Below are positions 33,982-43,570 of a stretch of 58,111 nucleotides of DNA, in pieces. Source of the stretch: Bacillota bacterium (lineage in GTDB: Bacteria > Bacillota > Sulfobacillia > JAIMAT01). Within the stretch, counting starts at the first letter, position 1. The number at the start of each line of letters is the position of its first letter. Both the position numbers and the translations under genes were made by a program. Location of the stretch: the NCBI GenBank assembly GCA_029960955.1, contig JASBVS010000010.1:1-58111 (forward strand), written 5' to 3'. Under the pieces are notes generated by a model. The model saw only the letters and a list, made by a program, of their open reading frames with translations, was not told the origin of the DNA and searched no databases.

Positions 33982-36297
33982 TCATCCAGTTCCTTCCAGA
34001 ATCGCCGCCGCCTGCTCCAGAAAGAGGGCCATCTCCTCGGGCCCCTCCAGCCGGGCGCGCGCGGCCGTCGGCGGCGCCCCCGGCTCCTCCGGCCCGACCC
34101 GGACGGTGAAGGCCGGCGGGGCGAGCGCGCGGAAGGCGGACTCGTCGGTCACGTCGTCGCCGGCGTAGAGGATGGTCCAGCCTTCCTGCCAGTCCGGACC
34201 CGCCACCGCCTCGAGGAGGGCGAGCACGGCGCGCCCCTTGTCCCAGGCGACGTCCGGGCGGATCTCGAGGACGCGCTTCCCGGGCGTGATCACCAGCCCG
34301 CCCGCCGGGGAGGCGTCGCGCACGGCCGCCTCCACCGCGGCGCGGACGCTCTCGACCGCCTCCGGCGCCACCCCCCGCAGGTGGACGCTGGCCGTCAAGC
34401 CCTTGGCCTCCACCCGGGCGCCGGGGAGGGAGCGCAGCCTCTCCTCGGCCAGGGCGGCCGCCCGGGCGACGCGAGCCCGCGCCTCCTCGGCCAGGGGATG
34501 CCGCCGGAGGCCGCCGCGCCAGGCCATCTCCAGGCCGTGGTTGCCGATCAGGGCGAGCCCGGGCAGCGGCAGGCGCCGGCGCAGGTCGTCGAGCGCCCGG
34601 CCGCTCACCACCGCCACCAGGTTCTCCGGGCGCGCGGCCAGCCGGCGGAGCGCGCGCTCCGCGCGCGGGAGCATCGCCGCCTCCTCCGGCCGGTCGACCA
34701 GCGGCGCCAGCGTCCCGTCGTAGTCGAGGAAGAGCGCCAGCCGCGGCCGCTCCCGGAGACGGAGGGCGAAGGCCTCCCGCCAGTCCGCTTCCTCCGCCGC
34801 CGCTTCCTCCGCCGTCGCCGTCTCCTCCAGCGCCGCCAGGAACTCCTCCTCCCAGCGGTAGATGTCATGCTCGCGGACGAAGGCGCGCATGGCGCGCATC
34901 CGCTCGCGTCGCTCCTCCTCCGGCATGGAGAGGGCGCGGTGGATCGCCTCGGCCGTGGCGTCGACGTCGTACGGGTTGATGCGCAGGGCGCCCTCGATCT
35001 CCTCGGCCGCGCCGGCCAGCTCGCTCAGCAGGAGGACGCCCCGCTCGTCGACCTGGCAGGCGACGTACTCCTTGGAGACCAGGTTCATGCCGTCCTGGAG
35101 CGAGGAGACCAGCGCCGCGTCGGCGGCGCGGTAGAGGCCGGGCAGCGCGTGCGCCGGCAGCGCCTCCTCCAGGAAGAGGACGGGCTCCCAGCCTTCCTCC
35201 GCCCAGCGGGCGTTGATGCGCGCCACCTCCGCGCGCACCTCCTCCTCCAGGCGCCGGTAGGCGGGGATCTCGCTCCGGCTTCGCGACACCTTCTGGACCA
35301 TGCGGAAGCGGCCCCGCCACTCGGGGTGGAGCTCCAGGAAGCGGTCGACGGCCGCCATCCGCTCCGGGATGCCCTTGGTGTAGTCGAGGCGATCGACGCC
35401 GAGCAGCAGTCGCCGGCCGGCGAGCCCGTGGGCCCGGGCGAGGCGTCGGAAGGCGCGGGTGGCGGCGGGCGAGGAGGCCTCGGCCTCCAGCGCCGCGAAG
35501 TCGACGCTGATGGGGAAGGCGGCGACGCGGGTCCGGTGGCCCCCCGTCTCCACCGTCCCCCGCTCGCGGTCGACCCGGGCGTCCAGCTCGCGGGCGACGC
35601 AGTCCAGGAAGTTCTCGGCGAAGCGGGGCAGGTGGAAGCCGAGCAGGTCGTTGGCGAGCAGGCCGCGCAGGATCTCCGAGCGCTGCGGGCAGATGCGGAA
35701 GACGTCCCACGGGGGCCAGGGGATGTGCCAGAAGTGGCCCAGGCGTGCGCCCGCGATCCCTCTCCGCGCCAGCTCCTGCCTCAGGAAGGCGGGCAGCAGG
35801 GCGAAGTGGTAGTCCTGGATCCAGACGAGCGCCCCCGGCCGGCACTCTTCCGCGGCGGCGCGCGCGAAGCGGGCGTTGACGCGCTGGTAGGCGCGCCAGA
35901 AGCGGCGCTCGAAGCGGGCCAGCGAGGGCAGCAGGTGGCAGAGCGGCCAGAGCGCCTGGTTGGCGTAGCCGTTGTAGAAGCCGGCCACGTCCCGCCCGGA
36001 GAGCCAGACGCGCCGGAGCGTGTAGGCGGGCGCCTCCGGCGGGACCGCCAGGCGGTCGTGCGCGTCGACCGCCTGGCGGTCCGCCGAACCGCTGCCCCAG
36101 CCCACCCAGGTGCCGCCCACCGCCCGCAGCACCGGGTCCAGGGCCGCCACCAGGCCGCCCGGCGGCCTCTCCACCGCCACCCGTCCCTGGCGCCGCCGGT
36201 GAACGTAGGGCTCGCGGTTGGCGACCACGACCAGCTGCCGGCCGCCCAGCGCGCGCGCCGCCCGCGCGCCCCGGGTCCCGCCCGTCGCCTCGCTCAT
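33982..36297 (-). CDS. otsAB: Bifunctional trehalose-6-phosphate synthase/phosphatase
   Basis: Makes trehalose from UDP-glucose and glucose-6-phosphate in one 771-residue polypeptide. Residues ~18-480 are a GT20 synthase: VVVANREPYVHRR, the glycine loop GGLVAALDPVL, WIQDYHFALLPAFL, GHFWHIPWPPWDVFRICP and LLGVDRLDYTKGIPERM. Residues ~500-765 are a HAD phosphatase: LFLDYDGTLAPLVDRPEE, GNHGLEMAWRGG and YAGDDVTDESAFRAL. The ANREPY form is seen in archaeal and some bacterial TPS enzymes. A glucosylglycerol-phosphate enzyme shares NREPY but is less likely given adjacent galU. The start overlaps the galU stop (ATGA). Confidence 0.92.
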   Translation of the reverse strand: MSEATGGTRGARAARALGGRQLVVVANREPYVHRRRQGRVAVERPPGGLVAALDPVLRAVGGTWVGWGSGSADRQAVDAHDRLAVPPEAPAYTLRRVWLSGRDVAGFYNGYANQALWPLCHLLPSLARFERRFWRAYQRVNARFARAAAEECRPGALVWIQDYHFALLPAFLRQELARRGIAGARLGHFWHIPWPPWDVFRICPQRSEILRGLLANDLLGFHLPRFAENFLDCVARELDARVDRERGTVETGGHRTRVAAFPISVDFAALEAEASSPAATRAFRRLARAHGLAGRRLLLGVDRLDYTKGIPERMAAVDRFLELHPEWRGRFRMVQKVSRSRSEIPAYRRLEEEVRAEVARINARWAEEGWEPVLFLEEALPAHALPGLYRAADAALVSSLQDGMNLVSKEYVACQVDERGVLLLSELAGAAEEIEGALRINPYDVDATAEAIHRALSMPEEERRERMRAMRAFVREHDIYRWEEEFLAALEETATAEEAAAEEADWREAFALRLRERPRLALFLDYDGTLAPLVDRPEEAAMLPRAERALRRLAARPENLVAVVSGRALDDLRRRLPLPGLALIGNHGLEMAWRGGLRRHPLAEEARARVARAAALAEERLRSLPGARVEAKGLTASVHLRGVAPEAVESVRAAVEAAVRDASPAGGLVITPGKRVLEIRPDVAWDKGRAVLALLEAVAGPDWQEGWTILYAGDDVTDESAFRALAPPAFTVRVGPEEPGAPPTAARARLEGPEEMALFLEQAAAILEGTG

Positions 36298-37187
36298 GGG
36301 CTCCCGCCCGCGGGCCGCACCCGCTCCACCGTCCGCTCGAGGAAGTCCAGGAGCGCCGGCGCCAGATCCGGCCGGTCGAGGGCATAGCGCAGGTTGGCCG
36401 TCAGCCAGCCCACCCGGTCGCCCACGTCGAACCGCTCCCCCTCCACCTCCCGCGCCCGGACGCCGCCCTGCCGGGCCAGGAGCCGGAGTGCGTCGGTCAG
36501 CTGGATCTCGCCGCCGTGGCCGGGTTCCAGCCGTTCCAGCACGTCGAAGACGGCGGGGTCGAGCACGTAGCGGCCGATGATCGCCAGGTTGGAGGGTGCC
36601 TCGGCCGGCCGCGGCTTCTCCATCATCTCCCGTACCCGGTAGGTTCCGCGGCCCAGCGGTTCGGCGTCGACCACGCCGTAGCGCGAGACCTCCTCGGGCG
36701 CCACCGGCTGCACGGCCACCACCGAGGTGCCGGGCTCGACCACCTCCAGAAGCTGCTGGAGCGCCGAAGGCTCGCTCCGGATCAGGTCGTCGGGCAGCAG
36801 GACGGCGAAGGGCTCGTCGCCCACGTGCATCCGCGCGCAGAGGACCGCGTGCCCCAGGCCCAGCGGCTGCTTCTGGCGGACGTAGTGTACGTTGGCCATC
36901 TCGCCGATGCGCCGCACCATCTCCAGCTCCGCGGCCTTCCCCTCCCTGGCCGCCAGCGCGGCCTCCAGGTCGAGCGAGCGGTCGAAGTAGTCCTCGATCG
37001 ACCCCTTGTTGGCGCTGGTGACGATCAGGACGTCCTCGATGCCCGCGGCCACGATCTCCTCCACCACGTACTGGATGGCGGGAGCGTCGACGATGGGCAG
37101 CATCTCCTTCGGCTGCGCCTTGGTCGCCGGCAGGAAGCGCGTTCCCAAACCCGCCGCCGGGATGACCGCCTTGCGCACGCTTGGCAA
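36294..37187 (-). CDS. galU: UTP--glucose-1-phosphate uridylyltransferase
   Basis: Makes UDP-glucose, here presumably for the fused trehalose synthase just downstream. The 297-residue product has the signature KAVIPAAGLGTRFLPATKAQ followed by PKEMLPIVDAPAIQYVVEEI, plus VRQKQPLGLGHAVLCAR, FAVLLPDDLI and VEKPRPAEAPSN-like segments. I choose TTG 37187, six bases after GGGGGAGG; a GTG three codons later lacks good spacing. The stop overlaps the otsAB ATG. Confidence 0.96.
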   Translation of the reverse strand: MPSVRKAVIPAAGLGTRFLPATKAQPKEMLPIVDAPAIQYVVEEIVAAGIEDVLIVTSANKGSIEDYFDRSLDLEAALAAREGKAAELEMVRRIGEMANVHYVRQKQPLGLGHAVLCARMHVGDEPFAVLLPDDLIRSEPSALQQLLEVVEPGTSVVAVQPVAPEEVSRYGVVDAEPLGRGTYRVREMMEKPRPAEAPSNLAIIGRYVLDPAVFDVLERLEPGHGGEIQLTDALRLLARQGGVRAREVEGERFDVGDRVGWLTANLRYALDRPDLAPALLDFLERTVERVRPAGGSP

Positions 37188-37228
37188 CCCTTGCCTCCCC
37201 CTCTCGCCGCCGGGCGCTCGCCCGGCCG

Positions 37229-37861
37229 TCATGAGGCCGCCTCTCCGGCCTCCCCTCGCCCCAGGAAGCTCCGCCGGTGGAGGCGACTGGCGCCCAGGCG
37301 CGCGATGGCCGCCCGGTGCTCCGCCGTCCCGTACCCCTTGTTGCGCGCCCATCCGTAACCCGGATGGAGCCGGTCCAGCTCCTCCATCTGCGCGTCGCGC
37401 ACCACCTTCGCCAGCACCGAGGCGGCCGCGATGCTGAGCGAGAGGCGGTCGCCGCCCACCACGCCCTCCACGCGCTCCCCGGGCAGGCCGGCCTCCGGGA
37501 GACCGGGCCCGTCCACCAGGACCGCCTCGGCCGGCACCGCCAGCGCGGCCAACGCCCTCCGCATCGCCAGGAAGGTGGCCTGCCGGATGTCGAGCCGGTC
37601 GATCTCCTCCACCGACGCCTCCCCCACGGCCCAGGCCAGCGCCTCCTCCAGGATCCGGGGAAGAAGGCGCCGCCGCGCCCCGGGCGAGAGTCGCTTGGAG
37701 TCGTCGACGCCGGCCAGCCGCGCCGGATCGAACCAGGGAGGAAGGATGACCGCGGCGGCCGCCACCGGACCGGCCAGCGGCCCGCGGCCGACCTCGTCCA
37801 CCCCCGCCACCCGGCGGAAGCCCAGCGTCCACCAGCGCGCCTCACGAACCAGGTCCGGCAT
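37229..37861 (-). CDS. rnhB: Ribonuclease HII
   Basis: Removes ribonucleotides and RNA-DNA hybrids. The 210-residue product has the RNase HII motifs [20 protein letters not shown] (Asp-Glu catalytic pair), [10 protein letters not shown], and [14 protein letters not shown] with [14 protein letters not shown]. It overlaps rbgA by 20 bases and precedes galU by 41 bases. The rbgA-rnhB pairing is typical of Firmicutes. Confidence 0.97.
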   Translation of the reverse strand: MPDLVREARWWTLGFRRVAGVDEVGRGPLAGPVAAAAVILPPWFDPARLAGVDDSKRLSPGARRRLLPRILEEALAWAVGEASVEEIDRLDIRQATFLAMRRALAALAVPAEAVLVDGPGLPEAGLPGERVEGVVGGDRLSLSIAAASVLAKVVRDAQMEELDRLHPGYGWARNKGYGTAEHRAAIARLGASRLHRRSFLGRGEAGEAAS

Positions 37862-38708
37862 CCTCCGGCGCCTCCAGGCTCAGCCGCCCCAGCCTCCCGC
37901 GGCGGAAGTCGGCGAGCAGCGTGCGGCCGGCGCGCTCCAGGTCGGGCAGCCCGCCCGGCAGGAGCGCGCCGCGGCGGCGCGCCACCGCCTCCAGCGGCGG
38001 CTCGCCCGGCTGCCAGCCGTATCGCTCCTCGAGCAGAGCCGGCGCGTGCGCCTCCAGCCACTCCGCCAGCAGCCGCGCCGCCTCCTCCTCCGGGACGACC
38101 TCCGGTCCCACCAGCTCGCAGACGGCGAGAAGGCCGAGCACCCGCCGGTTGCCCAGTGCCGCAGGAAGCACCCCCGGCAGGTCCAGGAGCTCGTACCCGT
38201 CCCCGCGGATCCACTGCTCGCCCCGGGTGATCCCCGGCCTCGCGCCTGTGCGGGCGGCACCCCGCCCCGCCAGCCGGTTGAGGAGCGTCGACTTGCCCGT
38301 GTTGGGCAGGCCGACCACCATCACCCGCGGCAGGCGCCGCGCGCGCAGCCCCTGCCGTTCCGCCAGCAGCGCGCCCAGCTCCCGCCGCAGGCGCGCGAGG
38401 CCGCCGCCCTCGCGCAGGTCGACCGCCACCGCCCGCTCCCCGGCCGCCGCCAGCGCCTCCAACCAGGCCCGGGTGACCACCGGGTCGGCCAGGTCCTCCT
38501 TGGCCAGGACCAGCAGCCGCGGCCGCCCCGCGACCATCCGCGCCAGCGCAGGGTAGCGGCTCGCCCTGGGCGCGCGGGCGTCCAGCACCTCGACGACGGC
38601 GTCGACCGCGCGCAGCAGCCGGCGCGCCACCCGCAGGGCGCGCGCCATGTGGCCGCGCAGGAGGCCGGGCCGGCCCGCCCCCCCTTCCGTTTCATGATCA
38701 TTTCGCAT
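37842..38708 (-). CDS. rbgA: Ribosome biogenesis GTPase RbgA (YlqF)
   Basis: Circularly permuted GTPase that matures the 50S subunit. In the 288-residue product the motif order is G4, G1, G3: AKED at residues 69-72, [14 protein letters not shown] at about 133 and [12 protein letters not shown] later; a C-terminal helical domain follows. The G4 motif, normally NKxD, has Ala in place of Asn (GCC in the DNA), which could change nucleotide handling. The ATG follows AAGGGG. It is first in a minus-strand unit running to comM and is divergent from the DUF3243 gene. Confidence 0.94.
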   Translation of the reverse strand: MRNDHETEGGAGRPGLLRGHMARALRVARRLLRAVDAVVEVLDARAPRASRYPALARMVAGRPRLLVLAKEDLADPVVTRAWLEALAAAGERAVAVDLREGGGLARLRRELGALLAERQGLRARRLPRVMVVGLPNTGKSTLLNRLAGRGAARTGARPGITRGEQWIRGDGYELLDLPGVLPAALGNRRVLGLLAVCELVGPEVVPEEEAARLLAEWLEAHAPALLEERYGWQPGEPPLEAVARRRGALLPGGLPDLERAGRTLLADFRRGRLGRLSLEAPEDAGPGS

Positions 38709-38820
38709 GGAACGACCCCTTCCTGCGCCGGCGCCCGCCGGCCGCGGCGCCGAGTAGCCGCCGGCCCGCCGCGCATACTAAGCTTGCGCATCCACGAGTG
38801 GAGTGGGGAGGGCGAAGCCT

Positions 38821-39069
38821 TTGGGATACACCGACACCTTCGATCAATTCAAGCAGGAGCTGGCGCAGCGCGTCTCCGCGGCGCAGGCGATGGGCATGAG
38901 CCAGGGGGCGATCGTCGAGCAGGCGAGCCGCATCGGCGACTGGCTGGCCCGCGAGGTGGCGCCCCGCAGCCCCGAGCAGCACCTCCTCAAGAAGATGTGG
39001 GAGGTGAGCAACGAGGCCGAGCAGCGCGCGCTGGCCAGCTCGCTCACCAAGCTGGTGGCGCGCTCCTAG
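38821..39069 (+). CDS. DUF3243 family protein (YmfJ-like)
   Basis: Small cytoplasmic protein of unknown function, 82 residues from TTG 38821, nine bases after GGGGAGG. The family pattern is clear: YTDTFDQFKQELAQRV, then MGMSQGAIVEQASRIGDWLA, then LLKKMWEVSNEAEQRALASS. It is a single plus-strand gene placed between lepB and rbgA, both minus. A GTG at 38803 would add six residues. Confidence 0.85.
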   Translation: MGYTDTFDQFKQELAQRVSAAQAMGMSQGAIVEQASRIGDWLAREVAPRSPEQHLLKKMWEVSNEAEQRALASSLTKLVARS

Positions 39070-39094
39070 GAAGGCCGGAGGCGACGGGCGTCCT

Positions 39095-39122
39095 CGCCCC
39101 GCCCGCCGCCGGGCGCGGGGCG
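39095..39122. terminator. GC-rich hairpin between convergent DUF3243 and lepB genes
   Basis: CGCCCCGC (39095-39102) pairs with GCGGGGCG (39115-39122) with an internal GC-rich loop. It sits between convergent gene ends and may act in both directions, but there is no T-tract. Confidence 0.35.
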
Positions 39123-39134
39123 GAAGAGGCCCGC

Positions 39135-39662
39135 TCAGAGGGGACCGCCCAGCCAGGCGAACCGGCTGAGCGGCCACCAGAGGAAGACGGCCTTCCCCTC
39201 GATGAGCTGGTCGTTGACGGGCCCGAAGTAGCGGCTGTCCTCGCTCTGGGGCCGGTTGTCCCCCAGCACGAAGATGTAGCCGGGCGGCACCCGCACCGGC
39301 GCCAGGTTGCTCCGGTCGGGAAAGTGGATGTACGGTTCGGAGAGCGGCCGGCCGTCCACGTAGACGGTTCCCCGGCGGATCTCCACCGTCTGCCCCCCGT
39401 CCGCAATCACGCGCTTGACGTAATCCTTCGACCCGTCCCAGGGGACGCGGAAGACGACGATGTCCCCCGTCCGCGGCGGGGAGAAGAGGTAGGCAAGCTT
39501 GAAGACCAGAAGGCGTTCGTTCGAGTAGAGCGTCGGCTCCATCGACGGCCCTTCGACGACGAAGGCCTCGAGCACGAAGGTCCGGATGCCGACGGCGATC
39601 AGCAGCGCGATCAGAATCACTTCGAGGGCGTCCCGGACGGGGCGCCCTCGTTCCACCGTCAT
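39135..39662 (-). CDS. lepB: Signal peptidase I
   Basis: Membrane protease that removes Sec signal peptides. The 175-residue product has one N-terminal membrane helix ([20 protein letters not shown]), the catalytic Ser40 in [10 protein letters not shown], the general-base Lys83 in [12 protein letters not shown], and the box E motif [19 protein letters not shown]. The start overlaps the rplS stop (ATGA). Its place between rplS and rbgA is common in thermophilic Firmicutes and clostridia. Confidence 0.97.
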   Translation of the reverse strand: MTVERGRPVRDALEVILIALLIAVGIRTFVLEAFVVEGPSMEPTLYSNERLLVFKLAYLFSPPRTGDIVVFRVPWDGSKDYVKRVIADGGQTVEIRRGTVYVDGRPLSEPYIHFPDRSNLAPVRVPPGYIFVLGDNRPQSEDSRYFGPVNDQLIEGKAVFLWWPLSRFAWLGGPL

Positions 39663-40042
39663 GACTTCTCCCGAGCTCCGCCCTGCTGGCCGGGCCGTTC
39701 CTGCTTCCGCTCCCGCACGCGGGCAGCCTTCCCCGTGCGGCCGCGCAGATAGTAGAGCTTGGCCCGCCGCACCGCTCCGTGCCGGACCACTTCGATCTTC
39801 TGCACCCGGGGAGAGTGGAGCGGGAAGATCCGTTCGACGCCGACGCCCGAAGCGATGCGGCGGACGGTGAACGTCTCCTGCAGCCCGCCGTGCTTGCGGG
39901 CGATGACCGTCCCTTCGAAGACCTGGATGCGCTCGCGACCGCCCTCGCGGACGACCGTATGCACCCGGACCGTATCACCGGGGGAGAAGTCGGGGATTCC
40001 TTCCTTCAGCTGCTCCGCCTGCAAGGACTCAAGCCACTCCAT
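39659..40042 (-). CDS. rplS: 50S ribosomal protein L19
   Basis: Ribosomal protein at the subunit interface. The 127-residue product has the L19 signature [20 protein letters not shown], then [32 protein letters not shown] and [17 protein letters not shown]. It follows trmD by 36 bases, as in most bacteria, and overlaps lepB by four bases. Confidence 0.98.
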   Translation of the reverse strand: MEWLESLQAEQLKEGIPDFSPGDTVRVHTVVREGGRERIQVFEGTVIARKHGGLQETFTVRRIASGVGVERIFPLHSPRVQKIEVVRHGAVRRAKLYYLRGRTGKAARVRERKQERPGQQGGAREKS

Positions 40043-40078
40043 CCGCCCGCACCATCCTCCCTGCCATGACGCGCCACA

Positions 40079-40828
40079 TTATAGCATCCGCCCTTCCTCG
40101 CGCAGCACCTCCGCCAGGAGCTCCCGGTCCTCCGGCCCCAGCTGCAGTTGCGCCAGCAGGTCGGGCCGCCGGAGCAGCGTCCGCCGCAGCGCCTCCTTTC
40201 GCCGCCAGCGGCGGACGGCGGCGTGGTCGCCCGAGAGCAGGACCTCCGGCACCGCCAGCCCGCGGAAGAGCCGCGGCCGCGTGTACTGCGGCCCCTCCAG
40301 CAGGCCGCTGGCGAAGGAGTCGTCGCGGGCGGCCCCGGGCCGGTTGAGCACCCCGGGCAGCAGCCGGACGACGGCGTCGACCACCACCAGGGCGGCCAGC
40401 TCGCCCCCCGAGAGCACGTAGTCGCCCACCGAGAGCTCCTCGTCCACCACCAGCTGCCGGACGCGCTCGTCGACGCCCTCGTAGCGCCCGCAGAGGAAGA
40501 CGAGGTGGGGCAGGCCCACGTACTCCCAGGCCCGCTTCTGGTCGAAGCGCTCGCCCTGCGGGCTGAGGAGGATCACCCGGCTCCCCTCGCCCCGCAGCGC
40601 CTCGACCGCGCGCACCATCGGCTCCACCTTCATCACCTGGCCGCCCTCGCCGCCGAAGGCGGCGTCGTCCGTCACCCGGTGGGGGCCCTCGGCGTACTCG
40701 CGCAGGTCGACGGCCCGCAGCTCCGCCAGGCCCAGCTCCCGCGCCTTGCGCAGCATGCCCGTGGCGAGGACGGCCTCCACCATCTCCGGAAAGATGGTGA
40801 CGATGTCGATGCGCAGGCTGGCGCTCAC
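40079..40828 (-). CDS. trmD: tRNA (guanine-N1)-methyltransferase TrmD
   Basis: SPOUT methyltransferase that makes m1G37 in tRNA. The 249-residue product has [20 protein letters not shown], the catalytic region [17 protein letters not shown], the knot segments [11 protein letters not shown] and [15 protein letters not shown], and [20 protein letters not shown]. It starts with GTG overlapping the rimM stop (GTGA). An ATG-equivalent a few codons in is also possible. Confidence 0.97.
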   Translation of the reverse strand: MSASLRIDIVTIFPEMVEAVLATGMLRKARELGLAELRAVDLREYAEGPHRVTDDAAFGGEGGQVMKVEPMVRAVEALRGEGSRVILLSPQGERFDQKRAWEYVGLPHLVFLCGRYEGVDERVRQLVVDEELSVGDYVLSGGELAALVVVDAVVRLLPGVLNRPGAARDDSFASGLLEGPQYTRPRLFRGLAVPEVLLSGDHAAVRRWRRKEALRRTLLRRPDLLAQLQLGPEDRELLAEVLREEGRML

Positions 40829-41352
40829 CTCGGCTCTTCCAGCCCCGGCGTCCCGGGTGGCAGGTCGACCACGATCCGCCCCTCCGCAGGAAGGATGGCC
40901 GCCACGATGCCGCGCACCACCGGCACCCAGAGGAGCCCGCCGCCCGTCTTGCGCACGCGCAGGACGTCGTTGGCGGGCGGGTGCTCCACGCCGTCCACCA
41001 CGCCCAGCAGGGCGCCGCCCTCGGCCCGCACCTCGAGGCCGAGCAGCTGGTGGTCGTAGAACCGTCCCTCGGGCAGCGGCTCCAGCTCCTCCGCCGGCAC
41101 CTGCAGCTCCGCCCCTCGCAGCGCCTCGGCCTGCTCGCGGGTCTCCACGCCGCGGAACTTGATCAGGAAGAGACCGCCGTGCCGGCGCACCCGCTCCACG
41201 TCGCGCCAGCCGGCCTCCCCGCCTTCCACCCAGTACCGCCGGCGCCGGCGGAAGCGCTCGGGGAAGTCGGTCAGCGGCTCCACCTGCACCTCGCCGCGGA
41301 CGCCGTGGGCCGTGCGGATGCGACCGACGGTGATGCGGTCGACCCCGGCCAC
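40825..41352 (-). CDS. rimM: Ribosome maturation factor RimM
   Basis: Helps 30S head assembly around S19. The 175-residue product has [20 protein letters not shown] at the N-terminus and a PRC-barrel C-terminal half ([40 protein letters not shown]). GTG start, four bases after khpA. It is coupled to trmD. Confidence 0.95.
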   Translation of the reverse strand: MAGVDRITVGRIRTAHGVRGEVQVEPLTDFPERFRRRRRYWVEGGEAGWRDVERVRRHGGLFLIKFRGVETREQAEALRGAELQVPAEELEPLPEGRFYDHQLLGLEVRAEGGALLGVVDGVEHPPANDVLRVRKTGGGLLWVPVVRGIVAAILPAEGRIVVDLPPGTPGLEEPR

Positions 41353-41356
41353 AGCC

Positions 41357-41611
41357 TCACTCCTCCACGTCGACCTCGGCCCGCAGCCCGACCCGCCCGG
41401 CCGCCGAGCGGACGACCGTGCGGACGGCCTGGATGATGCGCCCCTGGCGGCCGATCAGCTGCCCGACGTCCTCGGGGGCCAGGCGGACGCGGAAGCGGAC
41501 CACCTTCTCGTCCGGGTCGGCTTCCTCGCGGATGCGAACCTGTTCGGGATGCTCGACCAGCGACTCGACCAGGTGCTCCAGGAGCTGCCGGAGCGTCTCC
41601 CGCACGGGCAC
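41357..41611 (-). CDS. khpA: KH-domain RNA-binding protein KhpA (YlqC)
   Basis: Small RNA-binding protein, partner of KhpB/Jag in Gram-positive bacteria. The 84 residues form one type II KH domain with the GxxG loop in DVGQLIGRQGRIIQAVRTVV. It lies between rpsP and rimM, the fixed position in Firmicutes, six bases after rpsP. Confidence 0.95.
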   Translation of the reverse strand: MPVRETLRQLLEHLVESLVEHPEQVRIREEADPDEKVVRFRVRLAPEDVGQLIGRQGRIIQAVRTVVRSAAGRVGLRAEVDVEE

Positions 41612-41617
41612 GCGGCC

Positions 41618-41932
41618 TCAGTCCTGCGCTCCGGCGGCCCCGTCCTCCGCCCCTTCCGGGGCGCCCGCCGCCTGGCCGCCCTCGGCCATGCGGAAGATGC
41701 CGTGGCGCCGGAAGAGCGCGCGGACGGTCTCCGTCGGCTGCGCGCCCTTGCGCAGCCAGGCGACCGCCTTCTCGGCGTCGATCTTGGAGACCGCGGGCTC
41801 GGTCGTCGGGTCGTAGTAGCCGATGGACTCGATGAAGCGCCCGTCCCGCGGGGAACGGGAGTCGGCCACCACGACGCGGTAGAACGGGCGGTGCCTGGCG
41901 CCCATGCGGCGAAGCCGGATCTTCACTGCCAC
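41618..41932 (-). CDS. rpsP: 30S ribosomal protein S16
   Basis: The 104-residue product has the S16 core [20 protein letters not shown], then [20 protein letters not shown] and [19 protein letters not shown], with an acidic Gly/Ala C-terminal tail of about 20 residues. It follows ffh by 81 bases and leads the rpsP-khpA-rimM-trmD-rplS cluster. Confidence 0.98.
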   Translation of the reverse strand: MAVKIRLRRMGARHRPFYRVVVADSRSPRDGRFIESIGYYDPTTEPAVSKIDAEKAVAWLRKGAQPTETVRALFRRHGIFRMAEGGQAAGAPEGAEDGAAGAQD

Positions 41933-42013
41933 CTCGCAAACGCCTCCTTGCGGAAATTGCGCTCCCGGGAGGGAGCGGGCCGGAGCGGAAGCCGGCCGGT
42001 CGCAGCTCAGGCC

Positions 42014-43402
42014 TCAGAAGGGAAGACGCGGGCCCTTCCTGCGGCGCTTGCGCGAACCCGCCGCGGCGCCGGGAAGCGCGCCCGGGCGGCCGGGACGGCC
42101 GGGCAGGGCGCCGCCGGCCATGCCCTTCATCAGCCTCCGGACCTGCTCGAAGTCGCGCAGCAGCCGGTTGACGTCCTGCACCTGCATGCCGCTGCCGCGC
42201 GCGATGCGCCGCCGGCGCGAACCGTCGATGATCTCGGGCCGGCGCCGCTCCTCGGGCGTCATGGAAAGGACCATCGCCTCCACGTGGGCCAGCTCCCTCT
42301 CGTCCACCTGCGCCCCGCGCAGCCCCTTGAGCGCGTCCATGCCGGGCAGGAGGGCGAGCAGCTGGTCGAGCGGCCCCATGCGCCGCACCTGGCGGAGCTG
42401 TTCGACGAAGTCCTCCAGCGTGAAGCTGGCCTCGCGCAGTTTCCGCTCCATGGCGCGCGCCTGCTCCGCGTCGAAGGCCTGCTGGGCGCGCTCGATGAGG
42501 CTGAGCACGTCGCCCATGCCCAGGATCCGGCCGGCCATGCGGTCCGGGTGGAAAGGCTCCAGCCCTTCGAGACGCTCGCCGGTGCCGACGAACTTGATCG
42601 GCTGCCCGGTCACCTCGCGGACCGAGAGCGCGGCCCCGCCGCGGCTGTCACCGTCCAGCTTGGTCAGGACGAGGCCGTCGACGCCCAGGCGGCGGTGGAA
42701 GGTCTCGGCCACGTGGACGGCGGCCTGGCCGGTCATGGCGTCGACCACCAGCAGGATCTCCGTCGGGTGGATGGCCGCCTTCATCCGCTCCAGCTCCGCC
42801 ATCAGCGGCTCGTCGATCTCGAGCCGCCCGGCGGTGTCGACGAGCATCACGTCGCGCGCGCTCCGGCGGGCGTACTCCAGCGCCTGGCGCGCCACCTCGA
42901 CGGGGTCGCCCGCCCCGCGGCGGCTGAAGACCTCGATGCCGGCCTGGCTTCCGAGCGTCTCCAGCTGCTCGACGGCGGCGGGACGGGCCAGGTCCGCGGC
43001 CACGAGGAGCGGCTGCCGCCCCTGGCGGCGGAGCCAGAGCCCCAGCTTGGCCACGGTGGTCGTCTTGCCGGAGCCCTGCAGCCCCACCAGCATGAGGACG
43101 GTCGGCGGCCGCGGCGCGACGGCCAGGCGCGCCTCGCCGGAGCCCATCATCCGGGTCAGCTCCTCGTGGACGATGCGGATCACCTGCTGCCCCGGCGTCA
43201 GGGAGCCGAGAACCTCCTCGCCCACCGCCCGCTCGCGCACCCGCTGGACGAAGTCGCGCACCACCCGGAAGTGGACGTCGGCCTCCAGCAGGGCGAGCCG
43301 CACCTCGCGGAGCGCCTCGTCGACGTCGCGCTCGCTCAGCCTGCCGCGGCCTCGCAGCCGCTGGAAGGCGGTCTTCAGCCGTTCGGAGAGCTGCTCGAAC
43401 AT
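42014..43402 (-). CDS. ffh: Signal recognition particle protein Ffh
   Basis: GTPase and signal-sequence-binding protein of SRP. The 462-residue product has the N domain (residues 1-90), G domain with G1 GLQGSGKT at 107-114, DTAGRLEIDEPL, and TKLDGDSRGGAALSV, and a Met-bearing M domain (about 300-430) with SRRRRIARGSGMQVQDVNRL, ending in a basic tail. It is the first gene after a strong promoter, with a leader of about 120 bases. Confidence 0.98.
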   Translation of the reverse strand: MFEQLSERLKTAFQRLRGRGRLSERDVDEALREVRLALLEADVHFRVVRDFVQRVRERAVGEEVLGSLTPGQQVIRIVHEELTRMMGSGEARLAVAPRPPTVLMLVGLQGSGKTTTVAKLGLWLRRQGRQPLLVAADLARPAAVEQLETLGSQAGIEVFSRRGAGDPVEVARQALEYARRSARDVMLVDTAGRLEIDEPLMAELERMKAAIHPTEILLVVDAMTGQAAVHVAETFHRRLGVDGLVLTKLDGDSRGGAALSVREVTGQPIKFVGTGERLEGLEPFHPDRMAGRILGMGDVLSLIERAQQAFDAEQARAMERKLREASFTLEDFVEQLRQVRRMGPLDQLLALLPGMDALKGLRGAQVDERELAHVEAMVLSMTPEERRRPEIIDGSRRRRIARGSGMQVQDVNRLLRDFEQVRRLMKGMAGGALPGRPGRPGALPGAAAGSRKRRRKGPRLPF

Positions 43403-43529
43403 GCCCTCGCCTCCTTTCCGGCGGAGCGGCGCCGCGGCGACCGGCGGAAGACGCCCCGGCAGAAGCTGGCCCGGCCTGCAGCGGCCCTGCGCCTCCTGTG
43501 AAGGAGAGGCCCTTTACAGCAACACCGGG

Positions 43530-43559
43530 AGTCTAGCCGCTCGCCGCGCCGGCTGTCAA
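43530..43559 (-). promoter_or_regulatory. Strong sigma-A promoter for ffh-rpsP operon
   Basis: Perfect -35 TTGACA (43554-43559) and -10 TAGACT (43530-43535) with an 18-base spacer, placed between ylxM and ffh. The transcript would carry ffh, rpsP, khpA, rimM, trmD, rplS and lepB. It is the best-matching housekeeping promoter in the window together with that of yceD. Confidence 0.8.
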
Positions 43560-43570
43560 CGCGCCGCGCG

